A program made the translations under genes and the position numbers. Shown here piece after piece: positions 12,920-26,345 of a stretch of 64,000 nt of DNA. Source of the DNA: Lytechinus pictus (taxonomy: Eukaryota; Echinodermata; Echinoidea; Temnopleuroida; Toxopneustidae); NCBI RefSeq assembly GCF_037042905.1, contig NC_087262.1, forward strand, positions 24,528,501 to 24,592,500, given 5' to 3'. How positions within the stretch are numbered: the first letter of the stretch is position 1; every line of letters begins with the position of its first letter. A model generated the notes under the pieces. The model was not told the origin of the DNA. It saw nothing but the letters and a program-made list of their open reading frames with translations, and searched no databases.

Positions 12920-15900
12920 AAATACAGAAATCCAACACCGCTCGTGGCTCTAAAGTAAATAAAATCTATCCAAATTCTTTTCTACTCTATCAATAAGTGA
13001 AATCATGAAAATTCACCCATTTAACACATTAATTTTTTGACGTTTCCGAACATGAAATGGCGTCCAATGTAAAACTATGTGAATTGGTGTAACCTTGAAT
13101 GAGAAAAATAAGATATGTTTAAAACTTAATCAATATTTTCTATATCACCAGCGTGACATCTTAGCAATATTTTTGGGGGGACCATCAACAATATTTCGAT
13201 ACTGCTTACCGAAATACGTTACCGCTATATTGGTTAAAACACACTTCATACGCATTGTTTGGGGGGAGAAAATGCATGTTTCAAAACACACTTTTCGTTT
13301 CTTTAACGAAATGGAAAATGATGAAATAAGTGTCAGTCCATGGCGTAACGAAGTTTGATAGATGAATATGATTTTAATCAAATTACCTCAACATTGATAT
13401 CTAAATATTAATTGGAATAAAATCACATTTATCTCACTGTATCATAGTTTCCTTCCCCAGAATCAGGAGTCTCTCTTGACAAGCAGTTTAGCTTTAAGTG
13501 ACTCCCGCACTTCGTGTAATATTGATTAATATAACATATATTATAATTTTTATGTGGAAATTAATGAATTCAATTAAAATTAAATGTTGTATTACACAAT
13601 TGGTTATATTGCCATGCCATGAAGCATGCACTTATAGACCACAAAGAAATAATCGAATTCACGCCGACCAATCTTTTGGTGTTGACGCCCTCTAGCGGCG
13701 AAAATGCATTTCATATTTTTTGCACCGGAGATTGTGTGCGCAACTGGGACAATGGTGTTCGTGTGGATCGGTGTGTCGAAGTCGTGCCTTGTTGAAGAGA
13801 ATGTGCTATTACAGTGAAAGTTTGAGTGGGGGTGCTGACATTTTTTATTTGCTGATATCGAAGTTGAAAAGACTTGTTGAGAAATCAAGTAACGGTGTCG
13901 ATCTCGATAATAACCATTTCTCCATCCGTTCTTACGTACAAAATTGAGGTTTCAGCTAAGTGACTCAATCTCTCTTTATTCTAGATCTCTGTCTCTATCC
14001 CTCACTCTATCCTAACTAAAAATACACATTACATGACCTTCTGCATGTTTTTCCTTGTCTTTCATTTATGTTCGTATCTCGCTGCAGATATTGATAAATC
14101 GTTTGTTTTAAACAAAATTTTAGTGATTAAAGTAATACGTTTATTAAACATTATTTTGTATATCAGTATTATGCTTATTCTTTTTCATATTCAAATAAAT
14201 CTCACTGATTTTGATTGTTTTATGCCACTCAATAAGTCAAACAGGGAATTTGATAATAAGAGTACTGAATAGCTTTTAAAAATGGGAAAGACTTGCTTTG
14301 CACTTTTGAATGTGGAGATTAGACTTCAATTCATGTTCAATTGATGTTTACATAATTTTGTCATTAATTTTTCCTCAATTATATTGTTATTATTGGACAT
14401 AATATAGATATTAAAAAGTATTCATAAATAGGTGTTTTGTTCAAATTGACAACAGATTATAATATTAATCATTTTTTAATTTTCGATTTCAAATGAAATA
14501 AAACTAATACAAAGAAAGCATGAAAACAAATTTTAAACTCCATTGCAGAAATATACCAATAACTAATTTTTACATATAACTAACCGAAATAAAAATGAGC
14601 ACAGTGAAAGTGAAGGGTTGAACTTATATTTAGTTTTATTATAAAATAAAATAAATAATGTGTGTGAGGGAGAGAAAAATAACATCGATGAAAACAAACA
14701 GAACATGATATGAGGGTTATCTGGGAAAAAAGGATAAAGAAATAGGTTTGCTGTTTGACATTTAGCGAGAGAGTGTGAAAATAAGATGAGGGATTAGGAG
14801 AGCTTTCTCTATTCTCAGTTAATTACACGTAAAGTGTGGCCCCCTTTTTAAGAAGAGTACCTACTGGGTGACATCAATGAGACTCAGTCGGGTAGCGCGT
14901 TATTTAGGCCGTCCACATCTCTTTCTTTCGTTCGAAAATTTTTCGCACCCTTCCTATTCTTCGTAACAAGGTGAGCGTCAAGTTCTAGTTGATCGAAACA
15001 AAAAGGAAAGCATACTTCGTGCGCGAGAGAGAAAGAGAAAATCAGAGCGCGTTCCTTTTCGCATGAGATGTGTATTGGTTGATTAGGTCGGTTTCTCTGT
15101 GACTCCACGCGACGATTAGTATTAATGAAGTGCAGTATCAAAACTCTTCCAGGGCGTGAATTTTCTGTAATTAATGCTTTGTTTGCTCTCGACTCTGAGT
15201 GCGAACCCTTTGTTGCCATTCAATTTTGGTGATGAAAATAATCGGGGAAGTCGACCCAAAAGGTGTAGCTTTTCAATCCAAAATGTCGCCCCCTTTATTC
15301 GCTCCCTTTTGACCTTTTTTCGTCCCGCATTTTGGGGATAGGTGAGTCGCGTGCAAGAGTCAATGTGTACATTCACAACATTCAGTTGACATGATTAGAT
15401 GAATGGCACTCTCATGGAAGATTATAATTAACACCATTAAATCAATTACAAGGGTTGACTTGCACTACGCTTGCCTATTTTCCAGGGGAGCTCATGTAGT
15501 GAAAATGCTTAAAAAAAACTTGTTGTTGATGTCATTATGGACGCAGCCGCGGACTTTCAAACCCGAAGCCCGTACTTTTTATATCTAAAAAATCTAGAAT
15601 ATTAAATTATTCAAGAATTTATGTGACCCTTTCAGGAGAACACTAACATTGGGTACTGCATCAAATTAGTTTTATGTAAATCTCAAAAGAAAATAGTTCC
15701 ACACAATTTCAAATCAAATATAATCTTCTAAAAGTATCTGACGACTTCCCAATTGGCCAACAAACCTGTAGATTTCTATCGAGGATCGAGGTCAAACTCT
15801 CATATGTTGGAGTTTAGGCTGCCAAGACCCTCTATTGATTACACCCCCCCCCCCTCCCATGATGAGAAAATATCCTCAAGATTGACAGTAGAGAAATATA

Positions 15901-16480
15901 ATCGACAAAGCCTTTTTATCCCAATAAACCAAACTACTGTCGCTTAAGAAGCAACACCTGTTAAACGCTAGGTTTGTAGTCGAGCGGAGGCATAGACCTC
16001 CCCCGGAGCTGCGGGGTTAGGTTATCGTCACCCTCCCGCACCCCTTATACCCAACCTAGCCACGACTGCCTAGTCAAGCGTATTGAAATGTATACAATGT
16101 TTGTCAGGTGGAATGGCCAGGTTTCTTCGTGATTGTTGCCCAGAATTTTGACAGGCGATCGCTGAAAGTTGAGGTTTTCTGTTTCGATTTTGCCCCTAAA
16201 AAGTTTATTTGCGGCATAATAGGGATCCCTGGTCCCGTTTGGCAGCCGAGACATGACGGCTGATGGCCAACAACACACGTGCTTCTCCCTGCTTCATATC
16301 GTCTTTAGATTAACAAATACACAACGTGCATCCAGTCTTGCCCCATCCCATCGACCATTTTCCTTCGTCAATTTTCTTTTTTTTTCCGGCTAAACCATGA
16401 ACAGATTAAAAAGAAAATCCCCATATAATACCCGTGATTCCTATAGGAGGTACTAGCACAGAGATCATCCTATTGTTTAT
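12920..16480. other. non-coding stretch with a CTCF-like site
   Basis: No gene is recognised. It holds the CTCF-like site at 13684, a C run at 15843 and a moderately CpG-rich section at 14880-15340. Confidence 0.45.
13684..13700 (-). promoter_or_regulatory. CTCF-like site
   Basis: On the minus strand the sequence reads CGCCGCTAGAGGGCGTC, a close match to the bilaterian CTCF core (C-C-R-C-N-A-G-R-G-G-G-C-G). Single-motif predictions carry a real false-positive rate. Confidence 0.35.
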
Positions 16481-17975
16481 ATGCTAATGAGCTAATGACG
16501 TCATACTAATCTGATGTCTGTATACTCAGTTTTTAGTGTTGATCAAGGCATACAAATTCAAACAAATGCCGAATGAAATCGCCTCAAAACTTGAGTTGAT
16601 ATCAGCTATTTCGAATCAAATTTGTTTCGTATATGATATTTATATGTACAGAATATGGCTATATGACGACATGGGATTGATTACGTCACCCCATATGCAA
16701 ATGAGATTTGACAGGTGGGTATGGAATAATTTGCATATATTTCATAAATGCAAGTATCAAAGCACGCGTATGCCAAATTTCAATCAATTTGAAAAATGTT
16801 TTCTGCTTTTTTGTACATATTTAATATTTCTATATTTTCTTCCAGCATTACATACATACAAAGGAAAAACAAAGGATTTTCCCATATTTGATCATTTATA
16901 TGCAAATCGACCCCACAATTAGGGGTCAAAGTTGAATTAATTGTGTAAAACCATCTTGCACAATGTTTGGCAAAGTTTGTTTGCCAATAAAAATTTGTTT
17001 TCGAGGCAAACGCCCTAAAAAATTACCAAGATAAGTCAAATTTGTTAGGTTTTTTCGAATAAATGCTGTCTTCAACGTGAGTCTGTTTGACGCATATTAC
17101 GTCATCGTCACCTGATGTAATCATTATGCTAATGAGCATTGGTCACGTGTAAACTGCCTTTAAAAGACGCAATGAAGGGTTGGGTGTGTGTTTATGATAA
17201 TTTCCTGTCGATTTAATTAGAAAAAAATCAGAAAATATCAGAAAGAAATCCATCCAGCAACTACAAAATGCTGACTTTTGGATATACCATATCATTGCGT
17301 ATGTGCATGCATATAATAGGGATATATTCAATGACGTCATATGTTAATTAGCTTAATTAGAATGACGTAATATATTTGTATAGGTACCATAAGCATAAGT
17401 GTGGAATTTGCCGATGTTTCCTGTCTTAAAAAAATACCCAGAAAGCAAAATTGTAGTCGCGATTTCACGGTTATAAATGTTGACGAGTGTGTGAAATCCG
17501 CAAATAACAAATTTATGACAAAGTGTATTAAAATCGACACCCTACGGTTAATATGCAAATTAGGTCGTGCTATACCCAAAACTTGGTATCATTTGAATAA
17601 CGATACAGCAAAGCATGTGTAAACATTGGCTTTTGATGACATAAAGCTTAGATTTTTGTTAAAAAATTGACAACATTTTCCAAATTTGGCCATATTTTAT
17701 ACACTTTTGCACTTCTATATTACACGTATATTGGTATATGTGGCATGATATGACCTCATTTGACCTTTTGGTCATTCTTTATGCAAATAAATTACGTCAC
17801 AATACCGTAAGATTAGTGTGATTCTGTCGTATTTGCTAAGTTTGATACATTTATTCGAAAAAATAAATAAAAATGTTTCCCTTCCTCGTGAGTTATACAA
17901 TTCGTGTTGTTTGGGTGACGAGTTGCCACAAATATAGAATTTCAAAGATAAACATTAAAAAATGGGTGACGTCAC
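16480..17975. promoter_or_regulatory. dense cluster of octamer (ATGCAAAT) and CRE (TGACGTCA) motifs
   Basis: Perfect ATGCAAAT occurs at 16695, 16900, 17553 and 17781, and inverted at 16729. ATGCTAAT occurs at 16481 and 17126. TGACGTCA occurs at 16496, 17332 and 17967. TTACGTCA occurs at 16681, 17097 and 17792, and inverted as TGACGTAA at 17363. Perfect 8-mers at this density are far beyond chance. The octamer is the POU-domain binding site and the CRE is the CREB/ATF site. The block could be an enhancer or a diverged repeat that carries these motifs; the sequence alone cannot decide. Confidence 0.5.
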
Positions 17976-18179
17976 CAGTTATAATAGATAACAAAGCGAT
18001 ATCGGATAACAACGGCAATTGTGCTTTGTTAACTACATATAGTCCGCTAGGTATGCCCGGGATTTCAATGCATTTCCACTAATTATCATCATTTTATCAT
18101 TAAATCTGCAATTTTCTCCATTTTTCATGCATGAAATATCTTCAACATGGCGTCCCAAGTTAACGAGACGATTTTAACA

Positions 18180-21100
18180 AGGGCAAAATGCCGAGCGCAG
18201 AAAACCACGTGATTATGTAAATGAAGCCCATTGTGAAGAATGACTGCCACACTCCCATGTCTCTCGCGTCTGTCAAGAGCAAAAGTGATGAATTTTCCCC
18301 ATTAATTTTTATAAAAGTGGAAGAAAAAGTTGGCTAATCTGATAAATTTGCCTCGTGAACTGGGCAGGTCGTCACACAGAGCGACCGTAGTATAGGTCTG
18401 ATGTCTGGCGGTCTGCCGGGCTCGCCTATGCAAATTGTTCTTGATTCCCCCCCCCCCCCCCCCCCATCAGGCTCTCCTGGTATTATATCGCACTATACTT
18501 CAGCCGCTCTCTTTGATTGATTTCTTCCAACTTTATTGAAATAATATTTGGAGAAGAGAAAAAATGGACGACTAAAACAGGAAAGATTGGTCGGAACGAC
18601 GTCCTGACTATTCTCATATTGTGAGGGACCTGCCGTGCCGTCTGCATTGGTTACCCCTGTCGTATGCAAATTAATTGTTGGCTCCGTGCACCTGTTTTCA
18701 CCCATTTGAACATCGAGAAATTGTTAACATAGGAAATACAAGCTGAAGAAAAGGAACGTTGAGTTTTTTTTCTCTCTTTCTCTAATTTTTGAGGGATGTT
18801 TGATTGAAAGTCTGACTGCGGTAAGTCGAACAGATTGCGCATTGCAGGCGGCTTATTGCGCACGCGGCAAACTCTGGCAAAGTGAGGACATCGTATTTCA
18901 TACTGGTCGAACCTTCCCCAGCAACGATTGACCCCCGCTCAATCAGCGGTCCGTAGAAAAAAAGCACTTTCAAAGACCGAAGCGTGCGACCACGCGGCTA
19001 TCCAGTCGTTCACAGTCTTTCTGTATTCTCTTTCTAATGACAACTTTAATTAGGCACACTCACAGACTACAGATTTGATAAGTCACCATGAGTTGTAAGA
19101 GGATGTAGACTTCTTAAAGTTTACGACCGAATCACTGGTAGTATTTAATTTACTTTTGTTTCACAAAGGCAAGGCACGGCTTGATTTTAAAATCATTGCC
19201 GATTGTCAAAAGGGAAAATCAGTGCCAGAGAATTATGTGGCCGACAAGTGTGTCATGTGGCTTTGCTGCGATAAATAAGCGACAGCGATAAAAGAGAGCG
19301 ATGTGATTTGAGCTTACCCCACGTCTATACGTAAGCGAGCAACTAACAGCCAATGAACACGGTGAAAAACATAAAACCGCGCGAAAGAAAAAAAAAGAAA
19401 AGAAAAGAAAAACCCTGGCATATGGCTTCGAGTCGGTTGCTCCTCCCTGACACAGCCCCGGAGTAACAAAGTGACTCCCGGCCATACACTCCGATAGCAT
19501 TGTCTCGCCTCACCCTTATACTAGAGGACAATAATGTGCATGGCGCAAGCACACTGGCAAAAGGTTTGACAATTTTGTGCCTGCCATTGTTTTTGGAGAT
19601 GGAATTCTTCGCACAATGGTTTGCACGGTGCAGTAAGGGAAAGGCAGATGGAGAAACGGTGTAAGTAAACAGCCTAGACTGGAGGCGAAGCAGCTTCATG
19701 ACGCACGACCAGAGTCTCAGCAAGGGTAAGTAAACGCTAGATGACATGAAATTGAGCGGCGGAGGGCCCAACAAATAGACGGCTGCCATTTCAAGACACG
19801 TGCACTGAGTTTTGGGTAGGCAAGCCTCTATGCGACTACACAGTAAACATCTAGGGCACAACGCACCCTAACACTGCTAGAAATGATCAGACCGTCCTGA
19901 ATTTCTCTGGCGACCTCCGCTCCTGAACAATGAACGATCCAACTCGAACGACAGGTGAAATTGTACGAAGTCGACAGATCGCCACGTGAATGATTAATGC
20001 TACCAAAGTACCCCTAATTAAGTCTAAAATTTAACCATCTTGAATGAGGAGGTGTTTATTACTCTTTTACTCCGGAGCTAAACCCCAGGTGTAGTATTGT
20101 GAGCGAACAGGCAACAGCAACCGATGCACAGATTGAGCACGTCACAAAATTGTCGATTTCCTTCCGCTGATTGCGAGGAAAGTCAATAAATATGACTTAA
20201 TGTGAGTAAACTGGAGCTAACACCAACCATTTCACCGCCCCACCGCCGAAATCCACCCGAGACTTAAAGCGCCAGGCGAAAAGGGGACCAAAAGCAAGCA
20301 GCAAAGTTCTTCCATTTAGAGCGAATCCTGCCAAAACTTTTTCAAAAGGAGCGCGGAAAAAGTTTCGACGCATGCGCATGGCCAGATATAATAGGCTGTG
20401 TGTTTGAGTGCATTCTCTGTATAGTGGATCCAAACAGCTCGTGCAGTATACTTCTGTCAATAATTCCCGGACAGACGCACGTCATGGCAAAAGTCGGCAA
20501 TGATCTTACATGGATAAAAACCAACACACATATTTTTTTCCATCATTTTTTCTCTCCTTTTTTTCTTTTCATCTTTCTCTGATTCTTATCTGATATTTCT
20601 ATCATGCATTCCCTCCGATTGTTGACGATTACTATTTTTAGTTGCTGGGGCACGGGAAATTGGGGTTATGTCTAAAAGCGGCTGACAGTCCTTACAAGAA
20701 TAATTGATTTCCCTATAGAAAGGAGGTGTAGTGGTGTACTCGCCGCGTACGCACCTTATTGCTTAATCTCTTTTGTAAGCCTTTGTAGACCAAGACGACT
20801 TTGATTGCTCGTTGACATAGCGTGTACGCCGATATGAAAACATTAGAAGGGGCCAACTGCGTCCTTTAGCAGAGACAAAAGATGAATAATGAAGATGATT
20901 GATTCGAAGCTACAACAGCGACTCCAGGAGAATATAGTCTGGGGGCGCTATAGCTTCTTATCCAGATCAAAGCTTTCTGAATACTTCACCCTTGAATGTA
21001 GATCTTTGAAAGAAATATGAAAAGCTGAGAGGTTAGTGGAAATAGGGCAACGAAGGGCGGTGTCTTCGTGTATTTAGGCACCTAATTGAGCATAACAGTT

Positions 21101-21940
21101 AGCCTTAGCATGGATGTATGGCTTTAGCCATCAACAAAAGGGAGTGATTATTAGTAAGATCAGACACCCCTCTCGCAAAGGCTTTAAGCTCCCCTCATAA
21201 TATCAGACAACCTCCCGTCTTGAAGATCTCATGAAACTTCTAAATCCCTGCCTCACACATCATACCGTCATGTCACTTCAGTGATCCTCGCTAATCTCCA
21301 CTCCATTAAAGTCACTTGCTGTAATATCCCAACTTTTCTAAATCCACCCCCTCTGCCAAATCTTCTTTCATACCGTCACTCAATCAGAAGAAAAAGGGGT
21401 CCCTTCCAGACATCTTCAGAGCAGGTTGATCAGCTTTCATCTATGTGTCATTGTCAACGTCTAGGCATTGTCTCTCGGCTAAAACGTGTGCTGGAGCAGC
21501 GCCTGTGGAAAAGATTTTTTTTTTCTTAACTCCAGAGAGGGGTAAAAAAAAAAAAAGGGGGGAGGGGTGGGGGAACTTTTCCTCTAATACATCACCTCGA
21601 CCATTCCCCGCGTGCGCCAACTTACATTCAACCATCTCCTCGTCCTACCAAATCACCCCCTCTCTATTTCTCTCTTTCGCTCTCTTACCCCCTCAAAAGC
21701 ATGACAACTCGTTCTCCGATCTTCATTCAGGCCCTTCTTCGGTCTGCCACGCACCGTTATAGCCATACCAGGGACCTCTCCGCCACCCTCTCGCACCCCC
21801 TCCTACTCCGCGTACGAATAAAAGAGCCCATCACAATCAGACCGTCGCATCATTTGCATCCTCTTCCTGATAACAAGTCATCTCAATTCTCTCTCTTTCT
21901 CATCATCACGTCGTTAAGGCCAGATTCTCCTCTATTGCCA
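18180..21940. other. non-coding stretch with higher GC, no gene recognised
   Basis: The region 18.8-20.5 kb is richer in CpG than its surroundings and holds a 172-codon open frame on the minus strand (19343-19861) without any recognisable family. A 20-base C run occurs at about 18448, and a pyrimidine-rich section at 21200-21950. Confidence 0.4.
20937..20955 (+). promoter_or_regulatory. CTCF-like half core
   Basis: AGTCTGGGGGCGCTATAG matches the 3' half of the CTCF core (GGGGGCGCTA) but lacks the usual CCAS start. It lies about 1 kb upstream of the candidate neurogenin first exon. Confidence 0.25.
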
Positions 21941-21942
21941 TC

Positions 21943-21950
21943 TATTTAAA
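21943..21950 (+). promoter_or_regulatory. TATA-like box upstream of candidate neurogenin exon 1
   Basis: TATTTAAA lies about 207 nt before the splice donor at 22157 and would place transcription initiation near 21975. The downstream leader is free of ATG codons for about 170 nt, as expected of a genuine 5' UTR. Such AT-rich strings are common here, so confidence rests on the context. Confidence 0.35.
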
Positions 21951-21972
21951 CCGTCTTCTACCCAACAACCTG

Positions 21973-22156
21973 CCACTGCTTTAGTTTCTCGCGTGGAAAA
22001 TTCGCCATCTGGTGCAGATTGGGGACAAATTTGACTTTTAAACAAGTGATAGATTTAAACAGATTTCAATCCACCTGTTATATCTCTTTTGTGAAAACCT
22101 TCTGCTCTTGGACTACAGGTGCTATTAATTAAATACCACTCTACATGCTCACACAG
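21973..22156 (+). other. candidate neurogenin first exon (5' UTR plus short coding start)
   Basis: A strong donor, CACACAG|GTAAGC, lies with GT at 22157. Between a TATA-like box at 21943 and this donor there is no ATG except the one at 22145-22147, whose four codons (M-L-T-Q) end exactly at the donor in phase 0. Joined to 27729, this continues in frame into neurogenin ([14 protein letters not shown]), giving a 330-residue protein with a 5,572-bp intron. The ATG context is weak (T at -3), so initiation could still occur at 27747. The 5' boundary given here is only the position expected about 25-30 nt after the TATA box. Inference from splice and frame logic; no transcript is available. Confidence 0.5.
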
Positions 22157-24759
22157 GTAAGCTTTTCGACTCTCTTAGCCTCGAAATCTTCGAATATCTT
22201 GATTCTCCAGTATAGCTCTTCATACAATTTAGCTATTTATGAGTTTGTTTTATTCTATGAGGTTTTATTCATTTATGAGAAGTATCTTTGACTTTATTTG
22301 AATATGGGATCGTTCAATCACATCCAACTATTGTGCTAATCTCAGGCTTTTTTGCGTAGATTTGATTCCATGTTCAATGTCCATCCGAATATCAGTATTC
22401 ATTAGTTTGTTGTTTCAATGTCGACCATGTATTTTATTGACCATCATCAAGATGTGATTTTTATTCCGTTGGTCAAGCTCACTTTACTCTAATCCTCGTG
22501 AAAGGGTCTTCTGATTGTAATCACAATTCGTGAGTAAATCACTTGGGAAAGCGATTAGCAAAGTAGGACAGTGTACTTGTGGTGAAAATGAATATTTCAA
22601 AAGCCAAATATCAAAACGGAATTCATCCTCAATCGGAAGTGGTCAGTGCGATGGCGGAGTGTCGAAATGACCGCGACATTCTGTAGACCAGCGCTGACCG
22701 GTGGTGACCACCAGTTAAACACTTGGCCAGTGCCGGTCATCTGGTCAGGGGATTTGCTATCCATGAGATCAGATTAAAAAATAATGAAGAAAAACGGGCA
22801 ATACTCTATTTTCTATTATTTTCCCAAAATATAAGCCGATTGACTGTATACTCATTTGATTATTACTTTTGATTACTATTTATTATTCAATTATTCTTCT
22901 CATTTGGATGAAGAGGGCAATATAAACATAGGCCCATTGCACATATAAATTACAGGTTGTTATAAAACATCCCATCTCGACTTGGAATATGTGTTCCTTT
23001 GAGTGTAATCACTTGTATGTGTTTACTGTCGCCAAATTAATATTCAGACATTAGCAGTTGAAATCAAATATCATTATACATTGTAAAATACTTGTCATAT
23101 ACTTTCAACACGAATTTGACAATACGTCATTTTATAAAATGCTGAGTCAGGTTTATAAAATTGAAATTTTCTTTGTCATGATTGTGACACATTCACTTTG
23201 TGCAATTAGCACGTTGTTTTATACTTCATTAACCATGTACTTTTAATCAGACTAAAATGTACCGTTTCAATCTTAGGGGATTGATTGCCCAACCTTTTAG
23301 GCTAATTTATAAGGAGTCTCATTTCATGGATATATTTTCTGAAATCTCCTTTACTATTCAATGTACCTGCCATAGTCATAGATTTACGAACAATGTATTC
23401 ATTTTCATCATTCATTTTTCTATATTGCTTTTCAATCTACTTTTCTTTAGTTCACTGTTTTTACATGAAACAATCGCTTCTTTTACCATAGCTTATCAAT
23501 AGACGTCAACTCGACACGTCTTTCGATTGCCTCGTTCCGTTAACTCTCTAACTTACAGCCATAGAACCAACATTCACGGGCACTGCCTGTACTTTCTCAC
23601 TTTGACATGTGTCAATTTTGTGACGCAAGATCAATTTCTCAATTATTTTATAGATTCGTCTTTTTTCAAAGTACTCTCGAGGAATATTGTTGATTAATGA
23701 TTTGTAAAGTTCTCTTCAGAGTAAGAATGGGTGCATACACGCGCTCTAATAATCCCAAGCAGAGAGGGAAAGTGTGCGTTCTTTAATAAAAAGAAAAAAA
23801 ACCTCACATTCTGTCGTCTTTTGGGGGCTTTTATTTTCATGCTAGTTGCAACATCAAGCTTTGCTACCATATGTCATTTCTCGTTGGCTAGAATATGAGC
23901 GGACAAGTCCATGGCACGAGTTTGTAAAGTACAAAGAGGGAAAAAACAAACGAGCGTCTATCTTGGGTGAATACTCGCTCCTTCTTCATTGGAATTTTAG
24001 ATGCGACCGATCCGCCCTGTCACCCGCATACCCCAGTACGGCACCATCAACCAACCCGGCCGTTGCCCGTGCCAATCCCTCTACCATATGGGAGATTCCC
24101 ACGCCTTGAACTGTCAAAAAGGCGTGTAAAATCAATGCGATTTTCACGGTCTGGTCTATAGCTCCCATTTATCCGCTCTTTTCTCACTTCATCAACCCTC
24201 TAGAGAAAATCACTTATGAATCTATTAGGATTGTTAACAATTCACCCCACTGCGTTAGGCCGTGTGCATGTTCAGATTTTAAAGTCGTGTTTCGTTCTTA
24301 TAAGTAGAATCAGAATGGAAAAATAAACAGAAAAGACTGAACAAACAAGAAATAATCATTATCAACATGAAATGTGTTGCTATAAATATTATATATGTAA
24401 AATTTTCTTTGACATTGTGTTCCTATGGGTCCTATATCTTAAATACGAAACACTCCGAAACTCACGCACTTTTGTACTAAGAAAGTCAACAATGGCCGAG
24501 ATTTGCCATATTTGTCGTTGTGATTGACAACCAACATTTGCTTCATTGTTGAAAAAAATATTTATGATTTTATTTTAATAAGTTAGTTACCTTTTGTCGA
24601 TTTAATTATTTTCTTCTTTTTTTTCTTTTGGACGTCCGAAATAAAGTATTCAATCACAAGGAGCAATGTGTATTTGTCTATAATATCATCCAGCAATTCG
24701 TCGACCATAAAAGCAAAAAACCTGCTCTTTGATGAATATTGCATGCGGGATGGGTCTTG

Positions 24760-24820
24760 ATTGGTTGATTGGATTGATGCCTATAGCCAATCACGAAACA
24801 GACAGTATTGCGCAGGCGCA
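24760..24820. promoter_or_regulatory. TATA-less promoter-like cluster: CCAAT boxes and NRF1-type site
   Basis: Within 61 bp there are two ATTGG (24760, 24768), one CCAAT (24787) and TGCGCAGGCGCA (24809-24820), which is close to the palindromic NRF1 consensus. This arrangement is typical of TATA-less, often bidirectional, promoters. It lies inside the predicted neurogenin intron, so it may be an internal promoter or an enhancer. No clear coding exon follows within several hundred bases. Confidence 0.4.
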
Positions 24821-24954
24821 AGCACTGAGAAGCTAAGGAAATCACTTGGTTGGTTGATAATTTGAGGCACGCGCGCAGCGAACACGACGAGAGATGGACT
24901 ATCGTGAGGGGACCAAAGGAGAGGAAAATATAAACTAAGACATGTAAGAGAAAG

Positions 24955-24990
24955 AGTTAGTGGGAATGGGGTAGAAGGGGTAGGAGTAGG

Positions 24991-25022
<32 letters not shown>

Positions 25023-25065
25023 TATAAGACGAAGAAGAAGAAGAAGAAGAAGAAGAAGAAATGTG
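24955..25065 (+). repeat. GAA trinucleotide repeat
   Basis: An imperfect GAAGAA array with a nearly pure section at 25030-25061. GAA repeats are known to form triplexes. It lies in the predicted neurogenin intron. Confidence 0.85.
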
Positions 25066-26224
25066 ACGATTGTGATGATGAAAAGAAGAAATGAAACATA
25101 GAAAGCAGCTTAGAATTGGAGAAGTACAGTGATATCATTGGAGAATGAAATTAATTTCAACTAAATGATAGAATAAAGGAAAGAAAAACGTTGGGAATCC
25201 AAGTTAAATACAAACTATGACAAGAGGAATATTCTTAAAGGATAGGCGACAAAAACAAGAACGAGAATCAAGAAGAGATTCGCTTTGAAATAAAACATCC
25301 TTCCAGTAGCCACGATCGCACTTGTTTAATAAATTTATTCAAAGCAATGAATGCTTTATTGTGACAGTGATGGTTTGCCATGTTGTCTTAAACAAATCTT
25401 CTAATTGCCATGAATCTAAATGATGATATCATGACAAGGTTGTCGTCTGTATTGAGTCCTAACCACACGGCTTGTGCAGCGGAAAGGCAGGATCAGCAGA
25501 AAATTGACATGACTTCACATTATTTGCCTTCTCATCGATCAAAACCCCACCAAATCGACCAGAGTGAAGAGGTCCCAAAACAATCAAATTAAATTGATTT
25601 CAAATGCCGCTCAAGCACGCCTCTCATACCAGAGAAATGATAGAACACTTAGAACAAAATAAACAATTCTGACTAAACGCGTGTTCTGTTTGGACAGCGT
25701 CCGTTTGAAGCACTCAGCGACGGTGTGAAAAGAGAAATGCTCTTCATTAAAAGCTAATTAAATTGTCGTTGTCTCTCATTTGTTGTATTTATATATTCAA
25801 TTTACGTCGGTATTGATTTGTGGATATTATTGTTTGAAATCATTGATGTGCTTGATCGCTGTCGTGCTCTGTCCACTTAATATGATTGAATGAGTGGTAA
25901 CAGTTTCCATTGAAATAAATGCTGAGAATCTGATGGTAATTAAAATGTGTTTGTCGAAATGAGAGGCATCCAATGGCGTTCCTCCTGCCCCATTCCACCC
26001 GGACAATTGCAAAATGACCAACAAAAAGGATAGGGAGAGGGGCACACTTGCCTCGATACGGTCACTAGATGTGGTACCTTTAAAACTAGGAAAATGAGAC
26101 TGACACAATACAAAAAAATGTAGGCTGGTGCTGTTTATTACCACTTATTATACCCGCTTTTCACGTTTTTTTATTATTTCTTTATGGTATCTTTTGAAAT
26201 AAAATTGAATTAAGAAATAACTAA

Positions 26225-26345
26225 ACAATTATGAATTAATGAATGGATGAGTGAAATGAATGAATGAATTAATAAATGTATGAATGAATTGATGAATGAA
26301 TGAATTTAATAATTGATTAATTCAATAATTGATTAATTAATTCAA
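26225..26345 (+). repeat. GAAT/TTAA low-complexity repeat
   Basis: A (GAAT)n array that degenerates into AATTGATTAATT units. Confidence 0.8.

Noticed and set aside
16536..16922. 128-codon frame within the octamer/CRE cluster
   Set aside because: No domain, AT-rich codon use and overlap with a motif cluster. No splice or promoter support.
19343..19861. 172-codon minus-strand open frame
   Set aside because: No recognisable domain, low-complexity F/L/S-rich C terminus over an A-run, no promoter or splice support. Probably chance in a GC-richer patch.
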